DNA from: Phenylobacterium aquaticum
GTDB taxonomy: Bacteria; Pseudomonadota; Alphaproteobacteria; Caulobacterales; Caulobacteraceae
DNA length: 64,000 nucleotides
Assembly: GCF_022695515.1 (NCBI RefSeq)
Contig: NZ_JALDPT010000017.1
Coordinates: forward strand, 37,813-101,812
Direction of reading: 5' to 3'
Position 1 is the first letter of the stretch, and every line of letters starts with the position of its first letter. This document shows, piece by piece, positions 54,122 through 64,000 of this stretch. The translations under genes and the position numbers were made by a program. Below the pieces are notes generated by a model. It had not been told where the DNA came from and did no database searches. It saw nothing but the letters and a program-made list of their open reading frames with translations.

Positions 54122-55533
54122 CCCGTCGCCGTCCCGTCCCCTTCGAACTCGGCCCCGTGCACTTCATCGGCATCGGCGGCATCGGCATGAGCGGCATCGC
54201 CGAGATCATGCTGCGCATCGGCTATACGGTGCAGGGCTCCGACGCCAAGGCGTCCGCCAACACCGAGCGGCTGGAGAAGCTGGGCGCAAAGATCTTCATC
54301 GGCCAGGACGGGTCGAATGTCGAAGGCGCCTCGGCGGTCGTCTATTCCACCGCCATCAAGGCCGACAATCCGGAGATGGCCGCGGCCCGCGAGCGCCGCC
54401 TGCCACTGGTCCGCCGGGCCGAGATGCTGGCCGAGCTGATGCGGCTGCAGTTCTCCGTGGCGGTCGGCGGGACCCACGGCAAGACCACCACCACCTCGAT
54501 GGTCGCGGCCCTGCTGGACGCCGGCGGTCTGGACCCGACCGTGGTCAATGGCGGGATCATCAACGCCTATGGCACCAACGCCAAGGTGGGGGAGGGCGAC
54601 TGGATCGTGGTCGAGGCCGACGAGAGCGACGGCACCTTCCTGAAGCTGCGCTCGACCTGCGCTGTGGTCACCAATATCGACCCCGAGCACCTGGACCACT
54701 ACGGCGACTTCGACGCCGTGCGGAAGGCGTTCCGCGACTTCGTGGAGAACATTCCCTTCTACGGGTTCGCCGCGGTCTGCACCGACCACCCCGAGGTCCA
54801 GGCCATGGCCGCGCGGGTCGAGAACCGCCGCCTGGTCACCTATGGCACCAATCCCCAGGCGCAGATCCGCGCCGAGAAGATCACCATGGGCCCGGACGGC
54901 TCGCGGTTCGACGCGGTGATCGCGCCGCTGGAAGGCCCGACCTTCCGCTGGGCCGACCTGCACCTGACCATGGCCGGGCACCACAATGTCATGAACGCCC
55001 TGGCCGCCATCGCCGTGGCCCGCGAGCTGGGCGTGACCGAGGCCGCGATCCGCGAGGGGCTGTCGGGCTTCGAGGGCGTGCGCCGCCGCTTCACCACCAC
55101 CGGCGTGGCCGGCGGGGTGCGGGTGATCGACGACTATGGCCACCATCCGGTGGAGATCGCCTCGGTGCTGAAGGCCGCCCGCGCGGTGACCGAGGGCCGC
55201 GTGATCGCCGTGGTCCAGCCGCACCGCTATTCGCGCCTGCACGACCTGTTCAACGAGTTCTGCGGCTGCTTCAACGACGCCGACGTCGTGGTGGTGGCCG
55301 ATGTCTACGCCGCAGGGGAGGCGCCGATCGAAGGGGCCAGCCGCGACGGCCTGGTGGACGGCCTGCGCCGGTTCGGCCACCGCAAGGCGCTGGCCCTGAA
55401 CACGCCGGCCGAGCTCGCCCGACTGATCAAGGCCGAGGCCAAGCCCGGGGACCTCGTGGTCTGCCTGGGCGCCGGCGACATCACCAGCTGGGCCTACGCC
55501 CTGCCGCCCCAGCTCGAGGCGCTGTCGGCGTGA
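54118..55533 (+). CDS. murC: UDP-MurNAc-L-alanine ligase MurC
   Basis: A 471-residue Mur ligase that adds L-Ala to UDP-MurNAc. It shows [16 protein letters not shown], the ATP loop [26 protein letters not shown] and [10 protein letters not shown]. The stop overlaps the murB GTG start (GTGA). Confidence 0.96.
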   Translation: MTRRRPVPFELGPVHFIGIGGIGMSGIAEIMLRIGYTVQGSDAKASANTERLEKLGAKIFIGQDGSNVEGASAVVYSTAIKADNPEMAAARERRLPLVRRAEMLAELMRLQFSVAVGGTHGKTTTTSMVAALLDAGGLDPTVVNGGIINAYGTNAKVGEGDWIVVEADESDGTFLKLRSTCAVVTNIDPEHLDHYGDFDAVRKAFRDFVENIPFYGFAAVCTDHPEVQAMAARVENRRLVTYGTNPQAQIRAEKITMGPDGSRFDAVIAPLEGPTFRWADLHLTMAGHHNVMNALAAIAVARELGVTEAAIREGLSGFEGVRRRFTTTGVAGGVRVIDDYGHHPVEIASVLKAARAVTEGRVIAVVQPHRYSRLHDLFNEFCGCFNDADVVVVADVYAAGEAPIEGASRDGLVDGLRRFGHRKALALNTPAELARLIKAEAKPGDLVVCLGAGDITSWAYALPPQLEALSA

Positions 55534-56438
55534 GCTGGAAGGACCACCTTCCCGCCGTCCGCGGCAAGATCCTGCGGGACGAGCCGCTGGGGCCGTTCAC
55601 CTGGTTCCGGGTCGGTGGGCCGGCGGATGTGATCTTCCTGCCTGAGGACGAAGCCGATCTGGCCGATTTCCTCAAAGGGCTGGATCCGGCGGTTCCGGTC
55701 ATTCCACTGGGCGTCGGCTCCAACACGCTGGTCCGCGACGGCGGGGTCGAGGGCGTGGTGATCCGCCTGGGCAAGGCCTTCGCCAAGGTCGAACCCCGCG
55801 GCGGCGCCCGCATCTTCGCCGGCGCCGCGGCGCTCGACGCCATGGTCGCGCGCGAAGCGGCCAAGGCCGGGATCGCGGGGCTGGAATTCTATCGCGGCGT
55901 GCCCGGCTCGATCGGCGGGGCGACGGTCATGAACGCCGGCTGCTATGGCGCGGAGACCAAGGACATCCTGGTCGAGGCCTATGCGATCACCCGGGCGGGC
56001 GAGCGGGTCACCTTCTCCAACGCGCAGATGGGGTTCTCCTACCGCAAGTCGGCCAAGGCGGCGGAGGGCGGACTGATCTTCACCGGCGCCCTGTTCGAGG
56101 GGCGGCCCGACGATCCGGACGCCGTCGAGGCCCGCATGGCCGAGATCACCGCCAAGCGGGAGACCACCCAGCCCATCCGCGAGAAGACCGGCGGCTCGAC
56201 CTTCAAGAACCCGCCGGGCCACTCGTCGTGGAAACTGGTGGACGAGGCGGGCTGGCGGGGCAAACCCTATGGCGGCGCCATGTTCTCGCCCCTGCATGCG
56301 AACTTCCTGATCAATACCGGGGAGGCCACCGCCGCCGACCTGGAGGGCCTGGGCGAGGCGGTCCGCGCCGATGTGAAGGCCAAGACGGGGATCGAGCTGG
56401 AATGGGAAATCAAGCGCATCGGCCGCCCCGCCGGCTGA
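55530..56438 (+). CDS. murB: UDP-N-acetylenolpyruvoylglucosamine reductase MurB
   Basis: A 302-residue FAD enzyme that completes UDP-MurNAc synthesis. Motifs are [50 protein letters not shown] and GGSTFKNP, with EAGWRG and HANFLIN near the end. It starts at GTG; the 3' end overlaps the phosphatase gene by 37 bases. Confidence 0.95.
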   Translation: MSWKDHLPAVRGKILRDEPLGPFTWFRVGGPADVIFLPEDEADLADFLKGLDPAVPVIPLGVGSNTLVRDGGVEGVVIRLGKAFAKVEPRGGARIFAGAAALDAMVAREAAKAGIAGLEFYRGVPGSIGGATVMNAGCYGAETKDILVEAYAITRAGERVTFSNAQMGFSYRKSAKAAEGGLIFTGALFEGRPDDPDAVEARMAEITAKRETTQPIREKTGGSTFKNPPGHSSWKLVDEAGWRGKPYGGAMFSPLHANFLINTGEATAADLEGLGEAVRADVKAKTGIELEWEIKRIGRPAG

Positions 56439-56980
56439 TCCTGGTCAAGCACGGTCAACCGCGCATCGACCCCGACGCCCCGCCCTCGACCTGGCCGCTG
56501 AGCGACGAGGGACGGGCGGCTGCGACCGCGTTGGCGGCCCGCCTGGATCGCTTCGAGCCCGCCGCCCTGGTCTCCAGCCCGGAGCTGAAAGCGGTGGAGA
56601 CCGCGCAGGCGATCGCCGTGGTGCTGGGCCTGCCGGTCAGCCAGGACCCGGACCTGGGCGAACAGCACAATGAGACCGGCGGATTCCAGGACGCGTTGGT
56701 GTTCGAGGCCCTGGTCGCCCGGATGTTCCGAGAGCCGCATCATCTGGTGCTGGGCGAGGAGACTGGCGAGGCCGCGCGCCGGCGTTTCGACGCGGCCCTG
56801 GATCGGCAGCTGGCCGCCCACCCGGTGGGAACCCTGGTGGTGGTCGCCCATGGCCGGGTGATCTCGCTGTGGGCCGCCCAGGTGCTGGGGATCGACGCCA
56901 TGCCTCTGTGGAAGCGCCTGGGCCTGGCGACCGCCCTGGTGATCTCGGCCGACCGGGATGACTTCGAGATCGTGGCCTGA
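56402..56980 (+). CDS. Histidine phosphatase-family protein inside dcw cluster
   Basis: A 192-residue protein of the phosphoglycerate-mutase/histidine-phosphatase superfamily. The catalytic His is in LILVKHGQP (the usual Arg before it is Lys), the [14 protein letters not shown] block follows, and the second His lies in [12 protein letters not shown]. The substrate is unknown. ATG 56402 lies inside murB, so co-translation is likely. It is not a standard dcw gene. Confidence 0.85.
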   Translation: MGNQAHRPPRRLILVKHGQPRIDPDAPPSTWPLSDEGRAAATALAARLDRFEPAALVSSPELKAVETAQAIAVVLGLPVSQDPDLGEQHNETGGFQDALVFEALVARMFREPHHLVLGEETGEAARRRFDAALDRQLAAHPVGTLVVVAHGRVISLWAAQVLGIDAMPLWKRLGLATALVISADRDDFEIVA

Positions 56981-57069
56981 AGGCTGCTGACAGGACGCTG
57001 GCGGGGGCCGGTTCCCGTGCGGGGAGGGGAGCGCTTGACTCCCGGCCCGGAACGGGCGACCGGCGAGGC

Positions 57070-58446
57070 ATGAAAACGCTTCTGCTCGCGGCCGCCGCCG
57101 CCGTCCTGACAGCCGCCTCTCCCGCCGCCGCCGCCGACCTCGGCGCCAACGCCGCCGCCCTGCGCGACAAGGCGCTGAGCGACACCACGGCCTGGAACGT
57201 TCTGGAATCCCTGACCACCGAGGTGGGCGGCCGACAGGTCGGGTCCGCGGCCATGACGCGGGCCAAGGACTGGGGCGTCGCCAAGCTGCAGAGCCTGGGC
57301 TTCGAGAACGTCCATGTGGAGCCCTTCGTCACCGGCGCCTGGCTGCGCGGCGAGGAGAGCGCCGAGGTCGTGGTTCCCTATCCGCACAAGCTGGCGATCC
57401 TGGGCCTCGGCAATTCGACCCCGACGCCGGCGGGCGGGCTGGAGGGCGAGATCGTGCTCTATCGCTCCTACGCCGCCTTCCTGGCCGCGCCGCCGGAAGC
57501 GGCGAAGGGCAAGATCGTGGTGGTCACCGGCCGCATGGTCCGCGCCCAGGACGGCTCCGGCTATGGCGCGATCAACGCCCAGCGGACCCGCGGGCCCGCT
57601 GAGGCCGCAAAGCGCGGCGCGGTCGCCTATCTGCTGCGCTCGCTCTCCACTGACGACACCCGCCTGCCGCACACGGGCACGGCCGCGCCGGGCGGCATTC
57701 CGGCCGCGGCCCTGTCCACGGTCGACGCCGAGCTCCTGGAGCACATGGCCGATCGCGGCCAGCCGATCCGCATCCGCCTGAACCTGCAGTCGACCTATAA
57801 CCCCAAGGCCCAGGCCTGGAACGTGGTCGGCGAACTCAAGGGCCGCGAGAAACCGGACGAGGTGCTGGTGGTCGGCGGTCACCTGGACAGCTGGGATCCG
57901 GGCACGGGCGCCATCGACGACGGCTCGGGCGTCGCCATCGCCACCGCCGCGGCCAAGCTGGCGGCGTCCGCCCATCCGCGCCGCACGATCCGCGTGGTCA
58001 TGTGGGGCTCGGAAGAGCAGGGCGGCAGCGGCGAGGCCTATGGCGCGGCCCACAAGGCGGAGTCGCCCAATCTGGTGGTCGCCGGCGAGAGCGACCTGGG
58101 CGCCGGTCACATCTGGAGCCTGTCGGTTCCCAAGAACAGCCTGTCCCATCCGGCCATGAAGGCCTTCACCGCGGCGATCACGCCCCTGAAGGTGATCGTC
58201 ACCCCGACCGCGCCCCGGTTCGGCGGCTCGGACATCGAAGGGCTGATGACCAACGGCGTGCCCTTCGTCGACTTCAACCAGGACGCCAGCCGCTATTTCG
58301 ACCTGCACCACTCGGCTGACGACACCCTGGACAAGGTGGATCCGGCGGAGCTGGCCCAGAACGTCGCGGTGTGGACCGCCTTCCTCTACTCCGTCGCCGA
58401 CAGCGACATCGATTTCCGCGCATTGGCCGCCCAGGAGTCCAAGTGA
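57070..58446 (+). CDS. Exported M28-family zinc peptidase inside dcw cluster
   Basis: A 458-residue protein with a signal peptide ([22 protein letters not shown]), a PA-domain insertion (about 120-240), and the zinc ligands in [33 protein letters not shown] and [13 protein letters not shown]. It is probably a periplasmic aminopeptidase or carboxypeptidase. It ends overlapping the ddl GTG start (GTGA), so it is part of the operon although not a classical dcw member. Confidence 0.9.
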   Translation: MKTLLLAAAAAVLTAASPAAAADLGANAAALRDKALSDTTAWNVLESLTTEVGGRQVGSAAMTRAKDWGVAKLQSLGFENVHVEPFVTGAWLRGEESAEVVVPYPHKLAILGLGNSTPTPAGGLEGEIVLYRSYAAFLAAPPEAAKGKIVVVTGRMVRAQDGSGYGAINAQRTRGPAEAAKRGAVAYLLRSLSTDDTRLPHTGTAAPGGIPAAALSTVDAELLEHMADRGQPIRIRLNLQSTYNPKAQAWNVVGELKGREKPDEVLVVGGHLDSWDPGTGAIDDGSGVAIATAAAKLAASAHPRRTIRVVMWGSEEQGGSGEAYGAAHKAESPNLVVAGESDLGAGHIWSLSVPKNSLSHPAMKAFTAAITPLKVIVTPTAPRFGGSDIEGLMTNGVPFVDFNQDASRYFDLHHSADDTLDKVDPAELAQNVAVWTAFLYSVADSDIDFRALAAQESK

Positions 58447-59420
58447 GCCTTCCTCTCTCCGGCCGTCATGTGGCCCTGCTCTATGGCGGTCTGTCCTCCG
58501 AGCGGGAGGTCAGCCTGGTCTCAGGCCGCGAATGCGGCGCGGCGCTGGAGCGCCTGGGCGCCAAGGTTACTTATGTCGATGCGGGGCGTGATCTCGCCCA
58601 GGTGCTGGCCCGGCTGAAGCCCGACGTCTGCTTCAACGCCCTGCACGGGGAATGGGGCGAGGACGGCTGCGTCCAGGGGATCCTCGAGACCCTGCAGATC
58701 CCCTATACCCACTCCGGCGTGCTGGCCTCGGCCCTGGCCATGGACAAGGCCAAGGCCAAGGCGGTGATGGCCGCCGCCGGGGTCACGGTGCCGGGCGGCG
58801 GGCTGTTCAATCGCTTCGAGGTCGCGGCCGACCACGTCATCGCCCCACCCTATGTGGTGAAGCCCAATGCGGAGGGGTCCTCGGTCGGGGTGTTCATCAT
58901 CATGGAGGGCGCCAATCGTCCGCCCCAGGAGGTGGTCGCCCCCAGCTGGACCTTCGGCGAGCAGGTCATGGTCGAGCCCTATATCCAGGGGCGCGAGCTC
59001 GCCGTGGCGGTCATGGACGGCAAGGCGTTAACGGTTACAGACATCGTCGCCGCCACCGGTTTCTATGATTACGAAGCCAAGTACGGAGAGGGCGGTTCGC
59101 GCCACATCCTACCGGCCGAACTTCCGGGCCATGCCTTTGACAAGGCGTTGGAATTGGCCGAGCGGGCGCATGCTGCGCTTGGTTGTCGCGGCGTTACCCG
59201 CAGCGACCTCCGTTATGACGACATTAACGACATTCTGGTCCTATTGGAGGTCAACACACAGCCCGGCATGACGCCGACTTCGCTCGTTCCCGAGCAGGCG
59301 GCGCTGAAGGGTGTGGGGTTCGACCAACTGGTGCTTTGGATCACGGAGGATGCTTATGCCCGCGGCGTTGCGGGGGGGATCGCGCGTTCAGGCGAAACCC
59401 CGGGCGAAAGCACCCGCTAG
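58443..59420 (+). CDS. ddl: D-alanine-D-alanine ligase
   Basis: A 325-residue ATP-grasp enzyme that makes the D-Ala-D-Ala dipeptide. It has [62 protein letters not shown] and [23 protein letters not shown] 58443 overlapping the peptidase stop is the start. The 3' end overlaps ftsQ by 65 bases. Confidence 0.95.
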   Translation: MSLPLSGRHVALLYGGLSSEREVSLVSGRECGAALERLGAKVTYVDAGRDLAQVLARLKPDVCFNALHGEWGEDGCVQGILETLQIPYTHSGVLASALAMDKAKAKAVMAAAGVTVPGGGLFNRFEVAADHVIAPPYVVKPNAEGSSVGVFIIMEGANRPPQEVVAPSWTFGEQVMVEPYIQGRELAVAVMDGKALTVTDIVAATGFYDYEAKYGEGGSRHILPAELPGHAFDKALELAERAHAALGCRGVTRSDLRYDDINDILVLLEVNTQPGMTPTSLVPEQAALKGVGFDQLVLWITEDAYARGVAGGIARSGETPGESTR

Positions 59421-60273
59421 CTCCAAGGCGCGCTCCCAGGCCAAGCCCCGGGGGGCGGCCCCGATCCCGCACGCCAAGTTGCGCGCGGCTCAGGTGGTCG
59501 GCCTCTCTCCGCAGAACGCCCTGATCGGCGCGGCCGGCCTGATGGCCGTCGCCCTGATCATCACGCTGGCGACCGGCCACCGCGCCGAGCACCTGGCCCA
59601 GGGCATCGAGACCGCCATCGACAGCGAGTTCGGGGCGGTCGGATTCAAGCTCAATTCCGTGCGGGTCCAGGGCGCGTCGCCCATGGCCACCGCCGACATC
59701 CTCAAGGCGGCGGGCGTCTACAAGGACCAGCCGCTGCTCGGCCTAGACCTTGAGGCCCTGCGCCAGCGCGTCGAGGCGGTGGGCTGGGTCAAGCAGGCCA
59801 GCGTCGTGCGCCTGCTGCCCGACACCCTGGTGCTCAAGGTCGAGGAGCGCCGCCAGCTCGCCGTCTGGCAGCATGGCGGCCGCAGCGTAGTGATCGACGA
59901 CCACGGCCGGGTGATCCCCGAGGCCGAGTCCGCCAAGTTCCCGACCCTGCCGCTGATCGTCGGCGACGGCGCCAATGAATATGCGGCGACGATCCTGCCG
60001 GCCGTGGCGGCTCAGCCGCGGCTGATGGAGCGGCTGGAGGCCCTGGTGCGGGTCGACAACCGCCGCTGGGATCTGCGGCTGAAGGACGGCTCACTGGTGC
60101 AGCTGCCGGCTGTCGACGAAGAGGCCGCCCTGATCCAGCTGCAGCAGCTGGACCAGAAGTCGCGGATTCTCGAACTGGGTTTCGAGCGGATCGACCTGCG
60201 CGATCCCTCGGTGGTGGCGGTGCGGCCGCGAGACGGGGCCCTGCCGGGCCAGCTCGTGGCGAATGGCGTTTAA
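59356..60273 (+). CDS. ftsQ: Cell division protein FtsQ
   Basis: A 305-residue bitopic divisome protein. It has a basic cytoplasmic N-terminus, one membrane helix ([17 protein letters not shown], near 56-74), a POTRA domain ([20 protein letters not shown]) and the FtsQ beta domain ([28 protein letters not shown]). ATG 59356 was chosen for GGAGG 7-11 bases upstream. It overlaps ftsA. Confidence 0.92.
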   Translation: MPAALRGGSRVQAKPRAKAPASSKARSQAKPRGAAPIPHAKLRAAQVVGLSPQNALIGAAGLMAVALIITLATGHRAEHLAQGIETAIDSEFGAVGFKLNSVRVQGASPMATADILKAAGVYKDQPLLGLDLEALRQRVEAVGWVKQASVVRLLPDTLVLKVEERRQLAVWQHGGRSVVIDDHGRVIPEAESAKFPTLPLIVGDGANEYAATILPAVAAQPRLMERLEALVRVDNRRWDLRLKDGSLVQLPAVDEEAALIQLQQLDQKSRILELGFERIDLRDPSVVAVRPRDGALPGQLVANGV

Positions 60274-61621
60274 GATGAAGGGCCAGACGACTTTGGCGAC
60301 CCGCGCAGAAGCACGGAAAGAAGGCCGGGACGGACTGAAGGCGGCGCTTGGACGCCAGCCCGTCGTGGCGGCTGTCGACCTGGGCGCGTCCAAGGTCGCC
60401 TGTTTCATCATGAAGCCCGACGGCATCCGCCGCGGTGACCGCACCTTGACCACGGCCGGCGTCGGCTATGTGCAGTCGCGCGGCGTGAAGGGCGGCTCGA
60501 TCGTCAATCTGGACGAGGCGTCCGACGCCATCGCCCAGGCCGTGGAGCGGGCCGAGAACGTGGCCGGCGTGCAGGTTCAGGGCGTCACCGTCTGCACGGC
60601 GGGCGGATCGCTCACCAGCCATCGCGTGGCGGGCCGCGTCTCCCTGGGCGCGCGGGCCATTTCCGACGGCGACCTGGTGCGCGCCATCCATGCGGCTCTG
60701 GCGCAGATCAAGATTCCGGGCCGTCGCGCGGCCCACATCCTGCCCGTGGCCTGGTCGGTGGACGGCCAGTCCGGCATCCGCGACCCACGCGCCATGTTCG
60801 GCCGCTCGCTGGGCGTGGAGCTGCTGGTGGTGTCGGTGTCCGAGGCGGTGTTTCAGACGCTCGGCGCCTGCGTCGAGCGCGCGCACCTGCAGTTCGAAGG
60901 CGTGGTCGCCGCGCCCTTCGTCTCGGCGCTCGCTGCCCTGGAAGAAGACGAGATGGATCTCGGCGCGGTCTGCATCGACATGGGCGGCGGCTCGACCTCG
61001 GCGGCGGTGTTCGCCGGCGGCAGCCTGATCCATGTGGAGACCCTGCCGGTCGGCGGCAGCCACGTGACCGCAGATATCGCCCGCGGCCTGTCGACCTCGG
61101 TCGCCGGCGCCGAGCGCATCAAGACCCTGCATGGTTCGGCCATCGCCTCGGCCAATGAGGATCGCGAGATGATCGAGGCGCCGCCGCGCGGCGACGATCC
61201 GGGCGCCGGTCCGGTCATCGCCCCGCGTTCGCTGCTGAAGGGCATCATCGCCCCCCGCGTCGAAGAGACCCTGGAACTGCTGCGCGACCGCCTGAAGGCT
61301 TCCGGCGCTCCGGTCGAGCCGGGCGCGGGCCTGGTCCTGACCGGCGGCGCGAGCCAGCTGGCCGGCGTGCGGGAAGTGGCCGTGCGGGTGTTCGACCGTC
61401 CGGTCCGCCTGGGCCGTCCGCGCCGGGTGCCGCACCTGGCCGACGCCGCGTCCGGTCCGGCTTTCTGCGCGGCGGCCGGCGTGCTGCACCGCTCGGCCTT
61501 CGGGCCCCGCGAGGCGGTCTCGGCCAAGACGCTCGCCAGCGCCAAGCTGCGCCGCGAGCCGCTGGACCCCCACGCCAATCCGGTCGCCAAGGCCGCGGCC
61601 TGGCTGCGCGAGAACCTGTAG
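60263..61621 (+). CDS. ftsA: Cell division protein FtsA
   Basis: A 452-residue actin-like protein that tethers FtsZ to the membrane. It has VVAAVDLGASKVACFI, the SHRVAGRVSLG region, CIDMGGGSTSAAVF, LVLTGGASQLAGV and a C-terminal amphipathic helix (KAAAWLRENL). ATG 60263 is used; ATG 60275 just after the ftsQ stop is an alternative. Confidence 0.94.
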   Translation: MAFKMKGQTTLATRAEARKEGRDGLKAALGRQPVVAAVDLGASKVACFIMKPDGIRRGDRTLTTAGVGYVQSRGVKGGSIVNLDEASDAIAQAVERAENVAGVQVQGVTVCTAGGSLTSHRVAGRVSLGARAISDGDLVRAIHAALAQIKIPGRRAAHILPVAWSVDGQSGIRDPRAMFGRSLGVELLVVSVSEAVFQTLGACVERAHLQFEGVVAAPFVSALAALEEDEMDLGAVCIDMGGGSTSAAVFAGGSLIHVETLPVGGSHVTADIARGLSTSVAGAERIKTLHGSAIASANEDREMIEAPPRGDDPGAGPVIAPRSLLKGIIAPRVEETLELLRDRLKASGAPVEPGAGLVLTGGASQLAGVREVAVRVFDRPVRLGRPRRVPHLADAASGPAFCAAAGVLHRSAFGPREAVSAKTLASAKLRREPLDPHANPVAKAAAWLRENL

Positions 61622-61698
61622 AGCCCCACAGGCGACAACGCCGCCGAGCTAAGGCTCGACGGCGCGTATCGGCTCTGATCGCCCCTGGGGCTTGAGGC

Positions 61699-62019
61699 CT
61701 ATTGCTTGCTCCAGGTCGTGTTGTTCGACCAACGGATGGTCTTGCCGTCGAACGTGCCGGTCAGGGTGCGGTCGTCGGGGAAGGTCACGGTCAGGTTGCC
61801 GCCCGAGCAGGTCCCGTAGGCGTTGGGTCGGCCGTTCGCCAGGGTGAGGTTGACGGTCTTGCCGTCCTGGCCGACCACGATGGCGGTGACGTTACCATAG
61901 TAGCCGCTGAGGCCGTTGCAGGGGGACTCCGCGTGAGCGGCTCCGGCGGCCGCGGACAGGGCGGCGGCGGAGAGGGCGGCGGCGCCCAGGGTCACAAGGT
62001 TCTGGCGAAGGGTCTTCAT
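61699..62019 (-). CDS. Small exported beta-rich protein of unknown function
   Basis: A 106-residue protein with a signal peptide (MKTLRQNLVTLGAAALSAAALSAAAGAAHAE, cleaved after AHA). The mature 75 residues carry two Cys (SPCNGLSGYYG, YGTCSGG) and a beta-rich pattern. It lies on the opposite strand between ftsA and ftsZ. No family is recognised. Confidence 0.7.
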   Translation of the reverse strand: MKTLRQNLVTLGAAALSAAALSAAAGAAHAESPCNGLSGYYGNVTAIVVGQDGKTVNLTLANGRPNAYGTCSGGNLTVTFPDDRTLTGTFDGKTIRWSNNTTWSKQ

Positions 62020-62648
62020 GGGTCTGCTCCAAGTTTGACGGGGGAGGCGAGTGAACGCGTTCGCCGCCCGAGCATCGGACCGGCGATCCGCTCGAGCCCC
62101 GTCCCCCGGTCACGGCCCGCGCGGATGTCTGACGCCGTGGGACCGGTTCGGGGCGGGCTTGGCGGCTCGCCCTGGCGTGGTCCTCACAACTCAGGCGGGC
62201 GAGCATAGGGAGCGGCGCAGCCGGGCGAACTGAACGACCGGACAGTCGGCTTTGGACGAACGTACAGGGCGGTGAGCCCCCGCGGCGTCTCTAACCAAAG
62301 ATTGCGTCGGCCGCCCAATGCACGCGGCGCTGGGGAATTCGACACCGGTGGCCAAGGTGCGACTCAAAAGCGACTCACTCCCGGCCTAGGACCGAATCTG
62401 ACAACTGTCGGAACGCTCTAAGGTTATCGTGAGACAGGATGTCGCAGTTCAGAAGCATGGTTAACGCGCAAGCCTTGTGCGCTAACAAATTTTGCTCCGT
62501 GACCGGCTCGACTGATCTCCGACTCGCCTTATGCAGTTAACCGCCAATTAACGATGGTGGGCGCTTCCTTAACGCCTACCGTCGCGGGGTTCCGGCCAGC
62601 GGGCGCCGAAGTCCCAAGAGCAGACTGACGGAGGACGCGAGAGGTCCC
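62020..62648. other. 629-bp region upstream of ftsZ
   Basis: The first part (62020-62360) is the promoter side of the minus-strand gene and shows no further gene. The rest carries the cell-cycle sites listed separately (GANTC sites and a CtrA-type box) and an AT-richer stretch (62400-62500), as expected for the separate ftsZ promoter. Confidence 0.55.
62361..62552 (+). promoter_or_regulatory. ftsZ cell-cycle control region: CtrA box and GANTC sites
   Basis: TTAA-N7-TTAAC (62537-62552) matches the CtrA consensus. GANTC sites for the CcrM methylase are at 62361-62365, 62372-62376, 62394-62398 and 62521-62525. In Caulobacter, CtrA represses ftsZ and GANTC methylation affects its transcription; conservation here suggests the same control. 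Confidence 0.75.
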
Positions 62649-64000
62649 ATGGCTATTGCACTTTCCGCGCCGCGCGCGACCGAGTTGAAGCCGCGCATCG
62701 TCGTGTTTGGTATCGGCGGGGCGGGCGGCAACGCCGTCAACAACATGATCGAGGCTGGGCTGGAGGGCGTCGAATTCGTCGTCGCCAATACCGACGCCCA
62801 GCAGCTTTCGTTCTCCAAGACCGACCGGCGCATCCAGCTCGGCGTTCAGGTGACGCAGGGCCTCGGCGCCGGCGCCCACCCGGAAGTCGGCATGAGCGCC
62901 GCCGAGGAGTCGATCCCCGAGATCGGCGAGCATCTCGACGGCGCCCACATGGTGTTCATCACGGCGGGCATGGGCGGGGGCACCGGCACCGGCGCCGCGC
63001 CGATCATCGCCAAGTGCGCCCGTGAGCGCGGCATCCTGACGGTGGGCGTGGTCACCAAGCCCTTCCACTTCGAGGGCCGTCACCGCATGCGTCTGGCGGA
63101 GGCCGGCATCAGCGAACTGCAACGCTATGTCGACACCCTGATCGTCATTCCGAACCAGAACCTGTTCCGGGTCGCCAATGAGCGGACCACCTTCGCCGAG
63201 GCCTTCGGCATGGCCGACCAGGTCCTGCACTCCGGCGTTCGCTCCATCACCGACCTGATGGTTCTGCCCGGCCTGATCAACCTCGACTTCGCCGACGTCC
63301 GCACGGTCATGACGAGATGGGCAAGGCATGATGGGCACCGGGGAGGCGTCCGGTGAGGACCGCGCCCTGATGGCCGCTCAGAACGCCATCCAGAACCCGC
63401 TGCTGGACGAAGTCTCGCTGAAGGGCGCCAAGGCCGTGCTGGTCAATGTGACCGGCGGCCTGGACATGACCCTGCTGGAAGTCGACGAGGCGGCTAACGC
63501 CATCTCCGAACAGGTCGACCCCGAGGGCAACATCATCTTCGGCGCGGCCTTCGACCCGACCCTGGAAGGCATGATCCGCGTGTCGGTGGTCGCCACCGGC
63601 ATGGACGGCGCCTCGATCGCGGCCATCGAGCCGAAGATGGAGCGTCGCCCGCTGCAGGCCCCGCCGCTGCGTGCGCCGGAACCGGCCCGCCCCGTGGGCT
63701 ATGTCGCCCCGCAGGTCGCCGCCGAGCCGGTCCGCTCGATCTATGCGACCCCGGCGGCCCAGACCTCGCGCTATGTCGAGCCGCCTGTCGCTCAGCAGCC
63801 GCAACCGCAGCCTCAGCAAGCCTACGCCCCTCCGCCGGCCCCCGCGCCGGAACCGGTGATGCGCAGCTACGAGCCCGCGCCGGCCCCGCCGCAAGCCGAC
63901 CTCTACACGCCGGCCCCCGCGCCGGCGCCGGCGAGCCGGTTCGCGTCGAACCCCAGATCACGGCCGCGGCCCGCCCGCAGCCGAGCTATGCGGCCCAACC
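62649..64000 (+). CDS. ftsZ: Cell division GTPase FtsZ (3' end outside window; apparent frameshifts)
   Basis: A tubulin-like GTPase that forms the division ring. Motifs include [14 protein letters not shown], the tubulin signature [13 protein letters not shown] and the region [11 protein letters not shown]. Two breaks near 63,312 and 63,326 fit missing bases (ACG-AG for ACGGAG, AAGGC-ATG for AAGGCCATG), after which [18 protein letters not shown] and [16 protein letters not shown] follow normally. A third break near 63,930 restores a more plausible Pro/Gln-rich tail. The protein is essential, so these are probably assembly errors. The long C-terminal linker (from about 63,650) is typical of Caulobacteraceae. 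Confidence 0.93.

Overview
The window is high-GC alphaproteobacterial DNA, most likely from a Caulobacteraceae member (Caulobacter/Phenylobacterium type). The evidence is a complete division and cell-wall (dcw) cluster from mraZ to ftsZ with the RNase P RNA gene just upstream, a TTAA-N7-TTAA CtrA-type box and four GANTC (CcrM) sites in front of ftsZ, and an FtsZ with a long Pro/Ala/Gln-rich tail. The genus is inferred, not proven.

Region 1 (1 to about 30.0 kb) is the right part of an integrative conjugative element (ICE). It is inserted at the 5' end of the tRNA-dihydrouridine synthase gene dusA, next to its own tyrosine integrase. The left end and most of the type IV secretion genes lie outside the window. 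Element functions visible here are the VirB11 and VirD4 ATPases, an LPD7 protein, an oriT with an RP4-like nick sequence followed by mobC and a relaxase gene, an ArdC antirestriction protein, a DUF736 protein, ParA with a ribbon-helix-helix partner, an AlpA-like regulator, the mobile mystery A/B (HTH/Fic) pair, an array of 8-bp iteron-like units before a winged-helix-like gene, and an arsenic cargo (arsR, aquaporin, arsC, truncated arsH).

The most unusual cargo is at 3.9-15.1 kb, a cluster that looks like anti-phage defence. It contains (a) a zinc-ribbon protein fused to a gamma-glutamylcyclotransferase domain; (b) a 1090-aa NERD-nuclease/P-loop NTPase protein read from the truncated 5' end of a dinB gene, with a possible HEPN-like partner; and (c) an apparent four-gene operon of a MerR-like regulator, a HEPN protein (RNDIVH), a GHKL ATPase carrying a PD-(D/E)xK nuclease motif, and a HEPN protein (RNVLEH) with several zinc ribbons. 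The operon promoter has the 19-bp spacer with internal dyad typical of MerR control. I do not recognise this four-gene set as a named system; it is the best candidate here for an undescribed one.

Region 2 (30-42 kb) is ordinary chromosome: dusA, a retropepsin-like protease, DUF1289, a thioesterase, a phospholipase D-like protein, an EEP-family nuclease, TonB-domain-like proteins, two acyl-CoA dehydrogenases separated by a small DUF559 endonuclease gene between long inverted repeats, an EamA transporter, an amidase and an acetyltransferase.

Region 3 (42.2-64 kb) holds rnpB and then mraZ, rsmH, ftsL, ftsI, murE, murF, mraY, murD, ftsW, murG, murC, murB, two extra genes (histidine phosphatase, M28 peptidase), ddl, ftsQ, ftsA and ftsZ. 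Most genes overlap by 1-8 bases, suggesting co-transcription and translational coupling. At least six genes or sites in regions 2-3, including essential ftsZ and conserved rsmH, show frameshifts that all fit single-base deletions in G/C runs, so assembly errors are more likely than real mutations.
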